Under the pieces are notes generated by a model. That model searched no databases, was not told where the DNA came from, and worked only from the letters and a program-made list of their open reading frames with translations. DNA of 64,000 bases. Source: Notospermus geniculatus. Its lineage: Eukaryota; Nemertea; Pilidiophora; Heteronemertea; Lineidae. The stretch is taken from contig NMRB01000168.1 of the NCBI GenBank assembly GCA_002633025.1, positions 502,398-566,397 on the forward strand, written 5' to 3'. Position 1 is the first letter of the stretch; each line of letters opens with the position of its first letter. Both the position numbers and the translations under genes were made by a program. Of the stretch, positions 46,101-58,010 are shown one piece after another.

Positions 46101-47999
46101 TTAGGCCCTTCATAAAGTTCTTGGTTTTGGAACATCACCTTCGCTTTTCGCACCAAATGACAAAATGTCATGCCATGAAGAATTTTTTTTCATAAGTATG
46201 TCATCATTGTCCTGAAGCACTTATAGTAATGAAAATACATTATCCAGGGCAATCCGTGGAGGGACTTTTATTAAAGAATAGCTTTTTAACTGGGTGTCTA
46301 TTGAATTTTCATTGGCGCTCGCGACGAGATGTGCCCACACTCTCGTTACGCTGATCCGATGTATGATTAATGTGATACAGAGTGTTTTATGTAAAAAGAA
46401 TTGATATACCGCGTCTAATCCGATAGAGATACATATGCGTGTGTACTTAATGTGCGCAGTTGATTTTGGCATTGAGAGAACTTACATAGGTACTTGGCGT
46501 GTCAGATTATGTTTTTGATAGTGGGAGATCAACAGATGGTGATGCTGACGAATCATTCTGGATTTTATGTCACGTGATGAAAATGGTATCTCTGACATTT
46601 CACTCCAATGTAAGTAACTGAGGATCTATACTAGCCTTTGTGGGATATTATCATTGCTTCATCATCATTCATAGCATTTTCAATTTGCCAGTCAGCATGG
46701 TCAGTCTTCATACTTCATCACAAGCTGTAAAGACACCAGTCACTAATCTTTTAATAGATCAGCACCTCATTCCTGAATTCAATATGGCTGCCACAGCTGC
46801 CATCTTGAATAACTCGTGATGTCAACCAATAGAGGCTTTGCAATGACGTCATCCTGGCAGTCATTCTGGAGGACACAGGGCACAGAGGTGTTACCCGACT
46901 GTGACATGACTTGCGTGAAGTGCGCCACGCCATTGTTTGACCTAACGTCATTGGGATGCACGGCTCATTTCGCTGTGCCTCTGCAGCATGTGTCCTCCAG
47001 CATGGCGGCTTGTGACGTCATTTGCAAAGCCACTATAGTCATTCGCCTTAGGCATCACTCTTTAACGAGTCCAAAGAAGTGCATAAGGCACCCAGGCTGT
47101 CCTGTACAATTCTGCCTTCCGATGGTAAACGCAGCATCTCCAAGATCAGGTGGAGGAACATCAGCCTTTCTTTACTATTTTGAGTAGTACACAAGCTGTT
47201 ACTAATCAAACATCCACCCACTGATGGTCAGTGTAGGTTTAGGTATATTCCCGCTATTCCCACTCGCTGACAAATCTTCACGCCTGGTCTGTTCAGAACT
47301 ACTTTTCATTTCGAGAGATATCCTAGATGATTGTACAGTGTAAACTGACTGTCGACCATCAGACCTTTGTCAGTTCACCCCAGACGGTCATTTTATCCCA
47401 TACGCTCAGCGTCTGTGGAGTAATCACATCCCGAGCCTATTGTTCCGATGGTTGGCGAGACCTTTCCTATCCACCCTACGACTAAAAGTGTCATATTTTA
47501 TGGAGCTCGTGTTCACACGGATGATAATAGTGGATCTGATGGCCTCCCAAGGGTTCAGCATGAACGACGGAACTCGGTCAGGTGGGTTGTTCTAGTTGGC
47601 GTATAACAGCCATCCAGTTGCTGCAGCTGCACCCATTGCGTGACGACCAGCGAAACGTGGAAATAGAGTTCCCGTCGTGAACAATTTAGAAGCACGCCAG
47701 CGAGGGGATATCACGGAAGTCCTTTTGGTAAAAAGCCACTTTACACACTGCCAACAATCTGATTAATTAAGTCAGCACGGGTGGCGGAGATTGGAAGGCG
47801 GAGATCGGACACCTTGTATGATAGCAGGCATTCGGAATAAAAGGTATTGATTGGCCGTGTTCATTAAGCTATTCACACCCAAACATTGTGATACAAGTTT
47901 AGCAAAAGTTCTTATGCGGTCATTCAGTTGCTGGACAGATTTGGCCTGGCGAAGGTTCATTAAAAAGCAGACAATCTGTCAAATAAAACGTGGCAAGAC

Positions 48000-48337
48000 C
48001 AGGGCTTTCATTAAGCCTGCATATGGCGTCTATTACGCATGTAAACTACAGAAATGACGCAAATACAAATAACTCTGAAGTCTCAAAAACGCAGGTAAAT
48101 TTGATGACACGTTCATAGAGAAAGTGTGGAAGTCCCATCTGTATACTCAGTCTCCGTTTGGGGTAGCCTGTAGTTTACGGAAACCTGGAAAGTCGCATAA
48201 AAAGTATCGAATTTGAATCATGACCACAAAAAAGAATTGCTGGAAGTCCCAAGACCCAAGCATCTTCCCAAATTGACTTCCATAAAAAATCTGTAGAAGT
48301 CATGACCCAGGTAGGGAAAAAGTTAATGAAAGCCCTG
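48000..48337. mobile_element. CAGGG-ended (hAT-like) MITE with empty site in copy A
   Basis: CAGGGCTTTCATTAA at the left and TTAATGAAAGCCCTG at the right form a 15-bp perfect TIR. AAGAC lies on both sides (47995-47999 and 48338-48342). Copy A at 41636-41640 has a single AAGAC with no insertion, which confirms the boundaries. 338 bp, non-coding. The CAGGG ends and short duplication resemble the hAT at 17-21 kb, but the TIR sequences differ after CAGGG. Confidence 0.9.
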
Positions 48338-48409
48338 AAGACCTCAATCATCGAAGGACTACCCTGGTGTCGTCTAGAGCATCAAGAATTTGGTCTCACC
48401 TGGGTTTGA

Positions 48410-48660
48410 ATCCTGCTACTCAAAAAATTTGTCTAGCCCACAAAACAGCTTGGTCTTAGTCGCTCTCTCACACTTTGTCTTAGCCCACTTTCGACTTTGT
48501 CCTAGCCACTCAACAGCCTGTTTTAGCTGCTCTCTCACTTGGTTCACCTACATTCGAGTTTGTCCTAGCCATTCAACAGCCTGTCTTAGCCACTCTCTCA
48601 CTTCATTCACCCACATTTGACTTTGTCCTCGCCACTCAACAGCCTGGTCTGAGCCCACAA
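48410..48660. repeat. Short tandem repeat block in copy B
   Basis: Counterpart of 41690-41960. Units contain TTTGTCCTAGCCACTCAACA and CAGCCTGTCTTAGCCACTCTCTCACTT-like text. The open frames through it are repeat-derived. Confidence 0.75.
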
Positions 48661-49080
48661 AAACTTGGTTTCAGCCCACAAGAACAGGCCAGCACTCTCA
48701 TTGAGCCAGACCTACAGCAAACTGTTGCAACCAAGGAAAGTTCGCCTCTGTGTTGTAACATACTCTGACTAACATACTCGGGCCCTTGAAGTTGGACCTC
48801 CACACTGTTGATTAATCTACCTAATCTAATCCATTAGTTAATGGATTCCTCACCCTTACATTGAGGGCGGAAGCCAAAAAATACCACCGTATGCGGCAAG
48901 GTAATGGGTTATAAAACATAGGAGAACTCCCCAACTCTGGTTGTGGTGTGGTCTACACAGGATTAGGTGCATCATGTAGAGAGTGGCGGGAAAAGCTTAA
49001 TGAAATTGGTGCAGTTTGACTTTCCCAACCTTACCATTTGGTTTTCTGGTGAGATCATACATGCACGTATGACCCTCTGA

Positions 49081-49491
49081 ACACCTTGGGTGCTGCAGTT
49101 ACACGGGTTTTAGCACTTTAAAAAAAAAAATACTTCGAATAAAGATTCCGACCTGGAACTTTGCCTGTTGTTTCTTCAAAGCTCACTCTGCATATAACAG
49201 AGTACTCACTTCATCACTAAGAGTATCCTAATCACTTTATTCTGACTCCGGATTGATGACTCATTATGCCCCTTTTTCAGCCGAAATCTGGCTGAAAATC
49301 ACTGCTAGCCATTGTTTATCCACTCAGTACAACGTCACAATTGCTAAAAATAGCCTTCGCATAATGTTCGATGTTGGAAACGACCGATTCCACGATTGTT
49401 CGGCAAGCATCAGGCAAGAGGGCTTGCGTCATGATGGGTGGGAAATTTAAAAACCATGACGGAGATCTCCGTCAAAATGCACCCAAGGTGT
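49081..49491. mobile_element. TIR insertion in copy B
   Basis: ACACCTTGGGTGC at the left and GCACCCAAGGTGT at the right are perfect inverted repeats. The block replaces the place where copy A carries MITE G. It includes an A tract (49121-49130) and short unsupported open frames. The target duplication was not resolved. Confidence 0.7.
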
Positions 49492-49964
49492 CAAGAGCTT
49501 GTAAAGTTACACTTACAGTCTACAATCTGTCCATTTTATCACACAGCTTTCCCAAACAGTCAAGTACTGAAGACTAGCCTTGACATATCAAGCCAAAAAG
49601 CCACATTCTCTCAGTCAGTGGAGGATTCAAATCAGTTGACAAAGTGACTTTAGAGACATCCTGTAGATTAAGCTGTGAAGCCAAGCACATCTTCAAAACA
49701 CTTACATAGATTTCGCACACTTCATCCATAAAACATTCAGATTCATGTTGGATCACTTGGGAGTCGTTGTAGCCTATCTGACTACCACTAATACTCATTG
49801 CTCGTATTGACCGTCATTTGTCAAGGAGAGAATTACAGTGAGATGCAGCACTTCAAATAGAATTAATAGTGGTTAGAGAGTTCTTAGAGATCCATTAGAT
49901 CTCATTTTCCTAAATGGGAAATGACCAGGAAAGACTTTAAAGTAAGGAAACATCGAGATGTCTG

Positions 49965-50830
49965 GTCCGGGCAAAGGCCCACCACCGCGGAGGTGGTCTG
50001 GCGGTGGCAGGAGGGACCAAGCAACAGGTGGAAAAAGTCAGGGGGATTGAGCGAGGGATGTGGAAACCTGTCAAAGGAGAAGACCAATAGGAGATTCCTT
50101 AGTTGGAGATCCGAAAGCAACGGATGGAAAAAAGCCAGGAGCAGTCATGTAGGCTATAAGAGGTCTTGACCAAAAAACCTGACAGAGAGAATAGAGAACC
50201 AACATGGGAGATGGCTGCAGTGGGATGTCCCGAAACGATTGGTGGAAAAAAGCCCTGAGGAATCAAGCGGACTGTGGGGCCTTGACCAAGAAACCTGTCA
50301 AGAGGAGAGAAGCACTTAGGGGAGATGGCTGGGAAGTGGGATGTCCCGAAATGAATAGTGGAAACAAGCCATGAGGAATCAAGCGGACTGTGGGGCCTTG
50401 ACCAAAAAACCTGTCAAGAGGAGAGAAGCACTCAGGAGGGACGGCTGGGCAGTGGAATGTCCCAAAACGACGGGTTGAAAAAGCTACAAGGAATCAAGCA
50501 GGCTAAGGGGTCTTGACGCAAGAAGCCTGTCGAGAGGAGAGAACCTCACAGATGTGATGGCTCGGCAGTGGGAAGTCCCAAAATGATGGGTGGAAAACGC
50601 TCACGGGGAATCAAGCAGGCTGTGGCAGAGGCGGAGACGAACACATGGGAGATGGCAAGGCAGTGGTTGCAGAACAGTAATCGAGGGAAGTGCGGGATCA
50701 AGAAACCTGTCAGAGGAGAGGATGGACCAAGACAAGGGGAGATGGCTGGGCAGTCGGCGGTCCCAAGACATCTGGTGGAAAACTGTCGAGTCGAGCAGAA
50801 TGTGGGGGTCATTCTCCAGAGACTGTGAGG
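49965..50830. repeat. ~115-bp tandem repeat (minisatellite)
   Basis: About six to seven diverged units, each with GACCAAAAAACCTGTCAAGA then GGAGAGAA, GATGGCTGGGCAGTGGGA-like and TGGGTGGAAAA-like words. Starts at 50169, 50283, 50400 and 50514 give a period of 114-117 bp. Several overlapping frames on both strands exist because of the low stop density, but none is conserved between units. Confidence 0.88.
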
Positions 50831-51450
50831 GGAAAACGACCTGATTCATTTCCCATCTACTGCAACAGGAAAGGGTGAATAATGCAGTCTTGGCATTTAC
50901 ATGGCTGGCTGACCACTCAGACTCATGAATTATACATAGACCTTGGTTAGAAGCCTCCCGGATCAGATATGCTCTCCTGCTTCTACGTGTATCGGTGCCA
51001 GCTCTGGCCATACGTTTTCAGCTCAATACGTTTGGTCAGGCACGCTTCCCCTAATCCTGGCCAAGTTGTCCATGAAGGTCTCGAGAGATTTTGAGTTTCC
51101 TGTCAGGATTGATGTTTGGGTAGCGACAATCTATCGATAACTGAGTGGTCAGATTGTGGGTTATGTGGCTAGCTAATGAAGAGCATGTAAGAAGTTAGGT
51201 CTCCTGCATCCTCAAAGGAGCTGCCCACCTCTTTTGTTTGTCTTCCTTGTGTTTCGCAACCGAGATGAGCAAGCAGGTTGGAACCGGATATGTTGTTGAT
51301 GATTCTATAGATGAATGGTCATTGACTGATGGTTCCCAATGGCGTGTTCGTGTTCGAGGGCTGTTTTCTTTGAAGTGGACGAGGATCTCTTCAGCTTCAA
51401 GTCAAGACTGGTTATGGTGTGGGCTTGAGAAGAAATGGTTCCTGTCTGTA
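50831..51450. other. Non-coding stretch, no feature recognised
   Basis: A 93-codon frame at 51238-51519 runs into the TIR element that follows, which argues against a real exon. No other signal was seen. Confidence 0.3.
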
Positions 51451-51674
51451 AAGCCTAGGTCACAAATCCACCGGGCCCCGTACGATTTTCCCCACCCAGC
51501 GGCTTGCTGTGGATTTTAGAGACTGAAACTCAGATCTAAGATGAATTATGCCAAAATCGTCTCAATGGATAAGTGGAAATTAGACTGGATCAAACTGGGC
51601 ACCGTAGAAATTGGCCAAAATGTCTGTTTTTACTCGCCGTACGGGCCCCGGAGTGGATATGTGACTGGGGCTTT
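51451..51674. mobile_element. TIR element with GGGCCCCGTACG arms
   Basis: AAGCCTAGGTCACAAATCCA then CCGGGCCCCGTACG at the left is mirrored by CGTACGGGCCCCGGAGTGGA then TATGTGACTGGGGCTT at the right. Arms of about 36 bp, total 224 bp, no second copy in the window. Confidence 0.75.
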
Positions 51675-52138
51675 ACCTTTGCAGTGGCAAGTAGACAAAA
51701 GTGATCTGTGATCAGTTCGCGCTTGATTTCCATGAACCTGTAGCCATGAGAGTTGAGTCTTGACGTGATTTGTCGGAACGTTACTGTATGTTCCATTCCC
51801 TCCCCTATAAAACATTCAGCGCTCCATACGAATTCTTCCACTTCAGCATACATTTGATGGACAGAAACATCGCCCTATGATTGCTTGCGGTCAGACATAC
51901 AGCTCTCGCTTGCTTCTCTGATGGCTTTTAGTCCTTCCATGTCCCACTGGTTTCTGGTTGTGCAACCATTCAACGGATAACCAAGTGCCTGCAGTCATCT
52001 GGAGAACTTACGTTCTGCTCACACACATGCAAGGCCTAGAGCATAGCCCAGTGATAGCTTGCTGTCTCTTTCAGTCTCCCTAGACCCACTGTTTCCATGC
52101 CAAACAGAAGATGACCCAGCAGTTGTGTGCAGTCATGT
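51675..52138. other. Non-coding stretch, no feature recognised
   Basis: Nothing supportable was seen. Confidence 0.35.
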
Positions 52139-52372
52139 ATAGACCATTCTCAAATTGGTAAACGACAAAGATCTGTGCACTTCCACTTCCACTCAACTTC
52201 GATCTGAAGCTGAATGACATGACGCAGACAACCCCACGACAGTGACTTCGAACGAAGATGTTGCGTCAGAGTCTTCCATGGACTTCGTCACGTCACCCGG
52301 TTTTCAGATCGAGGTTGTGGTTGTGATTTCGGCGGAAGTGCATAGATCTGCTAATTCGAGAATCGTCTACAG
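52139..52372. mobile_element. MITE family M1, copy 4
   Basis: TATAGACCATTCTCAAATTG at the start and CTAATTCGAGAATCGTCTA at the end. The body matches copy 3 closely (GATCTGAAGCTGAATGAC, GGCGGAAGTGCATAGATCTG). Small internal deletions are present relative to copies 1 and 3. Confidence 0.8.
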
Positions 52373-53036
52373 GGTACCTGTGTGCTTAAAGTCAATCAGC
52401 CTGGAGTCCCTCTACTTTCTGCTTGTTGCGATTGCTTGTTGCCACCTGTACATCATGTGCTTCACTGAAAGCTAAAGTCCCCGTAGGTTCCCATCAATTT
52501 CTAGCAGTCTGCCTCTTGCTCTACCCATTCCTCCAGGTTAACTCAGTTTGATGAGTTTGGGAGTTATCAGACCCACAAGGCAGTTTTTCCACCATTTTAG
52601 AAAACGCTTTGGAAGCTCCCAGAAGCTTTAGACAGGCGAATTCGCACCATAAATTTATAACTTGTGTGAAAGCATAATCTTGTATTCAAAGGATCCAGCT
52701 GCCTCTGATTTTTCAATTACATTGCATCCAGCTCAAGTGTGGATGATGATCCTGAGGGGAAGATTGGAATGTGTGGGAGATGGTGCCATGTCAGCCGAAA
52801 CGACTACTTAGTACCTCAAGTATGAGGGAACGCAGATGTTTATGGCGACGAATTTGGTGTTGCCAAGAATGTGTTTTGATTACGCTTGACTAAGCCTTCA
52901 ACTTCAGTTCTGCCTATGGCATGGATGGTTAAAATCCCTGGAATTGTAGGTGTGGGAAGAGTTGTTGACGCTCAATGACGAAGAGTGATCGAGGATGCCC
53001 ACATGCAAGAGGGCCTGTATTCAATCTCTAGCACTT
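52373..53036. other. Non-coding stretch, no feature recognised
   Basis: No gene, tandem array or paired repeat was recognised. Confidence 0.35.
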
Positions 53037-53403
53037 AGACCAGCAGCACACCAGGCGATACCGCCAGCGATCCGTTCGCCACCAAGCAAACTCGGCTGTT
53101 GAGTGAGGTGTGCGCTGGGCAGCGATACATGGAATCTTGTCTTCAGGATGCTCGCCCACTATCAAACAGTACCAAAAACAATATCGCCTAGTGTGTGGTG
53201 GCTGCGCCAGCGATCCGCTCACCACCGAGCAAACGTGGCTGTTGAGTCAGGTGTGCACTGGACAGCGATGCATGGAATCTTCAGGATGCTCACCCCATCA
53301 AACAATACCAGAAACAATACCGCCTAGTGTGCGGTGGCTGCAAGATCGGTGGCGATTACCGGTAGATCGCTTGCGATATCCCCCGGTGTACTGCTGGCTT
53401 TAC
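53037..53403. mobile_element. TIR element family C, copy 2, internally duplicated
   Basis: The ends AGACCAGCAGCACACCAGGC and CCGGTGTACTGCTGGCTTTA are inverted and match 22857-23072. Inside, a block of about 140 bp (CAGCGATCCG...TCGCCTAGTGTG) is present twice, at about 53064 and 53206, which makes this copy longer than copy 1. Confidence 0.75.
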
Positions 53404-53955
53404 GAATGCAGAAGAAGTCGCCAGCTTTGCCTCTTTGACTGCCGTTGGAATATCTTCAACAGCTTCCCAAAAGGAAAGAAGTTCAGCTGATAAAAACAGT
53501 TGTGAAATGTGGGAAAACTTTCTGTGGCTTCTTACAGTCGTCAGCCTACGCTGATATATGAGAAATAAAGGCATCATTGTGCTCTGATTACCTGGAGGTA
53601 GACCTTCTGAATTCTATAGGTTTGATGGCTGTTGTACCAAGTTGCAGCTATCGTATGGCTTAGAGGTATTGAATGTGATAGAGGCGGGATATCGTGTGTG
53701 GTATGGCTTTTGTTGCCATGGCTGTATATGTCATAGTGCTCTCGTAATTAGTATAACCCTGCCCTAGGAATGTAGGTAGGGTTGAGGTGTTAAATGAAAG
53801 TTTCATCTGGTGCAGTATATAATTACAAGACACTGGAGTCGGGAAGGAACTGGGCGCATGCAAATGTCACCACATGAATAAATGGATTATGTTTGGAGTG
53901 GACACGACAGAAGTCAGGGTATGCTCTGCCCTGATAACCCGTGCATGGCTCAGAA
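53404..53955. other. Non-coding stretch, no feature recognised
   Basis: Short open frames without domain or splice support. Confidence 0.35.
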
Positions 53956-54213
53956 ACAGTACAGAGCACAATTGGCCTACCCTCATATCCGGATATCTTC
54001 GCCTACATCACTGCGGAAGGTACACTCCACTTCACTGCGTATGGTACGGGCATGTCGTGCATCTTTTCCACGTTGCCTCCTCACGAATGACACTCACTCC
54101 TCACGTCTTCACTGCGTGTCTTTCAAGGTGCCACGCGACATCCGCGGAAGGTGTGAGGACGGTACGTGCATGACGCTGCATGCAGAAGATAGGTCAATTG
54201 TGCAAAGTACTGT
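53956..54213. mobile_element. TIR element family E, copy 2
   Basis: ACAGTACAGAGCACAATTGG and CCAATT-like inverse AGGTCAATTGTGCAAAGTACTGT form the ends. The interior shares ACATCCGCGGAAGGT and GGTACG words with 30807-31084. Confidence 0.75.
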
Positions 54214-54256
54214 ACAGAAGTCAGGGTATGGCCTAGCTGGCCTGATCAGCAATATA

Positions 54257-54386
54257 GGGCCGATTTCACAAAGGGCGTTTAAGACTTAGACGCGTGTACC
54301 TTCAGTAAATGCATGCACTTCCACCACCATGCATTTGACGAAGTTACACGCGTCTAAGTCTTAAACACCCTTTGTGAAATCGGCCC
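54257..54386. mobile_element. 130-bp near-perfect palindrome MITE
   Basis: GGGCCGATTTCACAAAGGGC then GTTTAAGACTTAGACGCGTGTA at the left is inverted almost perfectly at the right, ending CTTTGTGAAATCGGCCC. The loop is about 45 bp and itself contains mirrored ATGCAT words. ATA flanks both ends. Ends of GGGCC.ATTTCACAAA type are common among MITEs. Confidence 0.85.
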
Positions 54387-54388
54387 AT

Positions 54389-54830
54389 ATTGTTCAGTCC
54401 CAGCGTCTGGCACATGTTATCTTTATGATTGTACTGTAACTTCCCCCTGTGAATGTTGAGGACCATCATTCTGAGTGATTCTTGTCTAGTCAGCCTGACA
54501 ATCCTAGGGTCAATTAACAAAAGCTAAACCTGCCCTCGACATCTTTGAGGGCACATCTTAAGATGGATGTGATCTCTTCCTCAAACTTCAGGTCGGAGAA
54601 AAATCATTAATGGGCATTGTTTGATCAGAGCTTGGCATTAGAAGAGGCTGTTGAAAGGTCAAAGAGGGTGGGTTGTAAACATGCTTTTTGGTGAGGACTC
54701 CTGCCTCGGGCTCTAGAAGTAGATATAAGATGGATGCCTTTGAGGAAGATGCTGAATGCAGTTCAGTGGACTAGGAAGACCTTTCCAGCTGGATTTCTGC
54801 GTGAGAGTGAGCGACACGCTGAGAAAGAGT
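54389..54830. other. Non-coding stretch, no feature recognised
   Basis: Nothing supportable was seen. Confidence 0.35.
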
Positions 54831-55115
54831 GGGCGTATTCGAATACTCTTTCTTGACCACACTCGCGCTGGCCTAGTTCATGTAGTTGTTGACTCAACTC
54901 GTGAACGGCAGTCTTGAATGCCGAGAACGCAACGGAGTCGGGTCAAGAACGTGTTCTTCTCACTCCCCACTCAGCGGAGGGTTGAGAAGAACACGTTCTT
55001 GGCCTGACTGGGGTTGCGTTCTTAGCATTTGAGACTGCCGTTCTCGAGCTGAGTCAACATCTACATGAACTGGGTCAGCACGAGTGTTGTCAAGAACGAG
55101 GATTCGAATACGCCC
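54831..55115. mobile_element. Long-palindrome MITE family B, copy 2
   Basis: GGGCGTATTCGAATACTCTT at the left and GAGGATTCGAATACGCCC at the right. The arms meet near GTGTTCTTCTCACTCCCCAC. It matches 16584-16872 across its length with moderate divergence. Overlapping open frames on both strands follow from the palindrome. Confidence 0.82.
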
Positions 55116-55888
55116 AGTGAGTCTATTTCCAAGTGTGTTCCAAACAATGGAGTCACACAGAAAAATGGCCAGACTGAAAAACATTACGCCAGGACAACAG
55201 ATGCTTGGATGATTTGTGCAGCCTTATGTGGAGGCGTGGGTTCGAATCTTGGTACTGTGGGGGAGGCAAGTGTCCAGCGTAGCAAACCTATCATTTCGGG
55301 ACACTTTGAACAATTTGTACTGGACAATTTCAGTCACTAGACCCAGATTATACTACATAGGGCCGCTTTCAATACCTTATATCCTCTACTCTGTGACATG
55401 CACATGCTGTGCTGCTGAAACAAATACGTTCTTAGAAATTGCATTGACAACCCTCTCGCCAGAATGTCTACTATAGGGCATGAAGATGGGGAGGTTAACA
55501 AATGTAATTGCCGATACACCGTTGCATCAAATCCAGTCCCCCAAGGGGTGATGCTAATTTCCCAGACAATATGCTAATGATTTTTTTCTCCCGAGTTAGC
55601 CTAAATTAGCGAAATCAACCGAATAATTTCTGCTGCCGACAGCTGGGGCTTGGAGTCGGTTTCTCACAGACTTGATGTTAGTTCACTTCAAGTGGTTTGC
55701 TAGTACGACATGGAGATACCGCGGGAAGAATTCGAAATAATTGCTTTTAACGCTTTTCTGTTGACTTGAAGTGAGTAGGACTTGCTGGTACAGTTTGCTA
55801 GTAAATGGACACCGACTGTGATATGGCAGTGCCTTCCAGGATTCAAGCAATTCTGATATGTTTGGTCCACAGTTTACATGTACTTTCG
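55116..55888. other. Non-coding stretch, no feature recognised
   Basis: GTGGGTTCGAATCTTGG at about 55237 is B-box-like, but there is no matching A box or cloverleaf, so no tRNA is called. Confidence 0.35.
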
Positions 55889-57050
55889 CCGAATCGGTTA
55901 TTGTCGTCCTGGGAATAACAGAAATACACCCAGGTTCAATGTCGTCCCACAAAACTATACCCTGGGTATGGTTCGATCTACAAATGTATACCCAGTACCG
56001 TAGTTTTGAACCTAGTTACGAGTCAGGAACGGATCTCACGTGATCAACAGGACCGTGCCACGACTGTTAGAAGTCAATGCATGTAGTGGAAAAGGTCCGG
56101 AATGAAATTTGATTGGTTGGTGCCCTATTTGGAATACAATAGGAATTCCCTGACGCATTAAGCCATGCACGTCGACATGGTTGAGGCGTACAAAAGGAAA
56201 CCACAGTATTAACGAGACGTTCGTACAATACAACTATTTGGTTCCTACCAAATATGGCAAACAATGGTTTGAAGACAAAGAAGTTAACATAGGTATTTTG
56301 GGCGAAAGGATTTGGTGAAACCTGTGACAGCTATCGGCTATACCACAATGTTTGTATGCAGCGGGAATTCCCAACGTTTTAAATATTGTTCGGCGATCTA
56401 ATTCCAAGATTCAGTAAATTCAGTAAACTGCATCGACTCTCATGCTTCCGAGCTAAACTGCCGGAATTTTAGTGCCGAAGGTTGCATTTTTCTCAGTTGA
56501 GTATTATAAAATCAAGATAATGTCAACGTCTTGCAATAGATAAACATGTTTAGAACAATTTGAGCCTATTGGTAATGTGAAGTTCGATGTGATGACTTCA
56601 AAAAATGCATTTGAACTGTGATAAATTTACAGTAGAGGCCTCCTGCGCATGCCCAGATTGACTTCTTCCGGTCGTCAATGATATTCTATTGGCTTTGCTG
56701 TGGAGGTAGGCGTCGACTACGCCGATTTGGCTGCGTCACCGTACTATTTTTAGGAGGGCTTTCCCCATGTTGTGGCCGTCCTCCGAAAGGTGACGCCTCT
56801 ATAGCAAATTCCCTTCCTAACAGTCGTGGTGCACGATTGGTACTTCTGTCATATACCTGGGTGGCATGTTCGTGACAAATGCATGAATTGAAAACATGTT
56901 TTTCGACTTGTCATGCTTGTGGTCATGTGACATTGTGCTGTATCCAATCCTACTTTTGTAGATCGAACTATACCCAAGGTATAGTTTTGTGCGACGACAT
57001 TGAACCTGGGTATATTTCTGTTATACCCGGGATGACATTAACCGATTCGG
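55889..57050. mobile_element. TIR element H with ~100-bp arms, containing element X
   Basis: CCGAATCGGTTATTGTCGTC...AACAGAAATACACCCAGG...TGGTTCGATCTACAAA at the left is inverted at the right (57050 leftwards: CCGAATCGGTTAATGTCATC...). The arms are about 100 bp at roughly 90% identity. Inside sits element X (56058-56829) plus short flanks. No transposase is present. Confidence 0.82.
56058..56829. mobile_element. TIR element X, copy 2 (longer form)
   Basis: CCACGACTGTTAGAAGTC at the left and CTTCCTAACAGTCGTGG at the right are inverted. It matches 4394-5003 except for an extra ~170 bp here (56150-56318) where copy 1 has one N. It is nested inside element H. Confidence 0.75.
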
Positions 57051-58010
57051 CTTTACTTTCAATGGCAGAACTTGATCGGCGAAAGCAGGGAGCCCTGCGG
57101 CCAGGGTTGAAAATCATCAAATGCCAACCCAACTGGTGAAGTGTGTGAAGTAAATTTTTGTGAACACGTACCAGGAAATGTCACTTCCATCAGTTCGGTT
57201 CAACAAACCCAACAAGTGTTGCGAACGAACATAACTGGAAACTTAACAAAGTGATGGAAAAATTAAAAATTAAAAATCAGTTGCCGTTACATGGAAAGTT
57301 TGTGAGAAGTCTTCTTGCAATTGTTTCGCTATCAATCTTTGCCTATTGTGTAAAACTTGGCAACAGATGAAATCTTCCGTCATCAAACTTGTCAATGACA
57401 ATGTTAGAATCCCGAGAAACGAAGGATGTATCTCGAAGCAATCTGGTTACGTACGGCTTCCTGCATTGTCAGTGCGGCGAGTCCGATGCCGTCAACCGCG
57501 TTTTACCGATTCATCCGCTCGTGGTTCGCTAGTCAGATAGATGGGTAGAGTTGTAACAACCACCTGGTGACATCGGAGCTCGATCGATGGCGAGTAGTCA
57601 AGCAGACGCACCAGCAATGGACCGGATGGTACATGAACTGGTTTGAGCGTTGAACCATTCACGTTGATGTCATCTCTGTGTCAGTCGTGGGAGAGTTTTT
57701 TGGCAAGTTCTAGTCGGGAGCAGATACAAAACGCTGCTTAATGCGTTGATACCAACCAAAGATTGGCTCACTGATGCTTAACTCTCCTGTATTTCTTTTT
57801 CTGCATCAGCAGCTCTGTGTAGGCTCCAGTAAATAAAGTCATGGTTCAAAAAGTTGCTGTTATTTTGTCGCAGTTAATGCAACAAAATTTTCCCATTTTG
57901 CTGCCGTCTCCTGTGAGTCTGTCTGACCAGTTGGCCAAGTTAGGCTACAAGAATTTCTCGCATTTCACCATATGATCGGGCCCAGATTCTACTTCGAGTG
58001 ATCACCCGTA
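57051..58010. other. Non-coding stretch, no feature recognised
   Basis: No recognised gene, array or element was found. Confidence 0.35.

Larger units (their letters stand above)
42933..49763 (+). repeat. Tandem segmental duplication, copy B
   Basis: Starts with a residual minisatellite unit at the junction with copy A and ends at CACTTGGGAGT (49763), where unique flank GTTGTAGCC begins. It is longer than copy A because of a gap-containing extra block (44412-45300), a foldback insertion (45893-46100), a CAGGG-ended MITE (48000-48337) and another TIR insertion (49081-49491). It lacks MITE G. Confidence 0.92.

Noticed and set aside
51238-51519. 93-codon open frame resembling a small protein
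   Set aside because: It runs into a TIR element at 51451 and no family match was recognised.
55230-55265. B-box-like GGTTCGAATCTTGG as a tRNA gene
   Set aside because: No matching A box or cloverleaf could be built around it.
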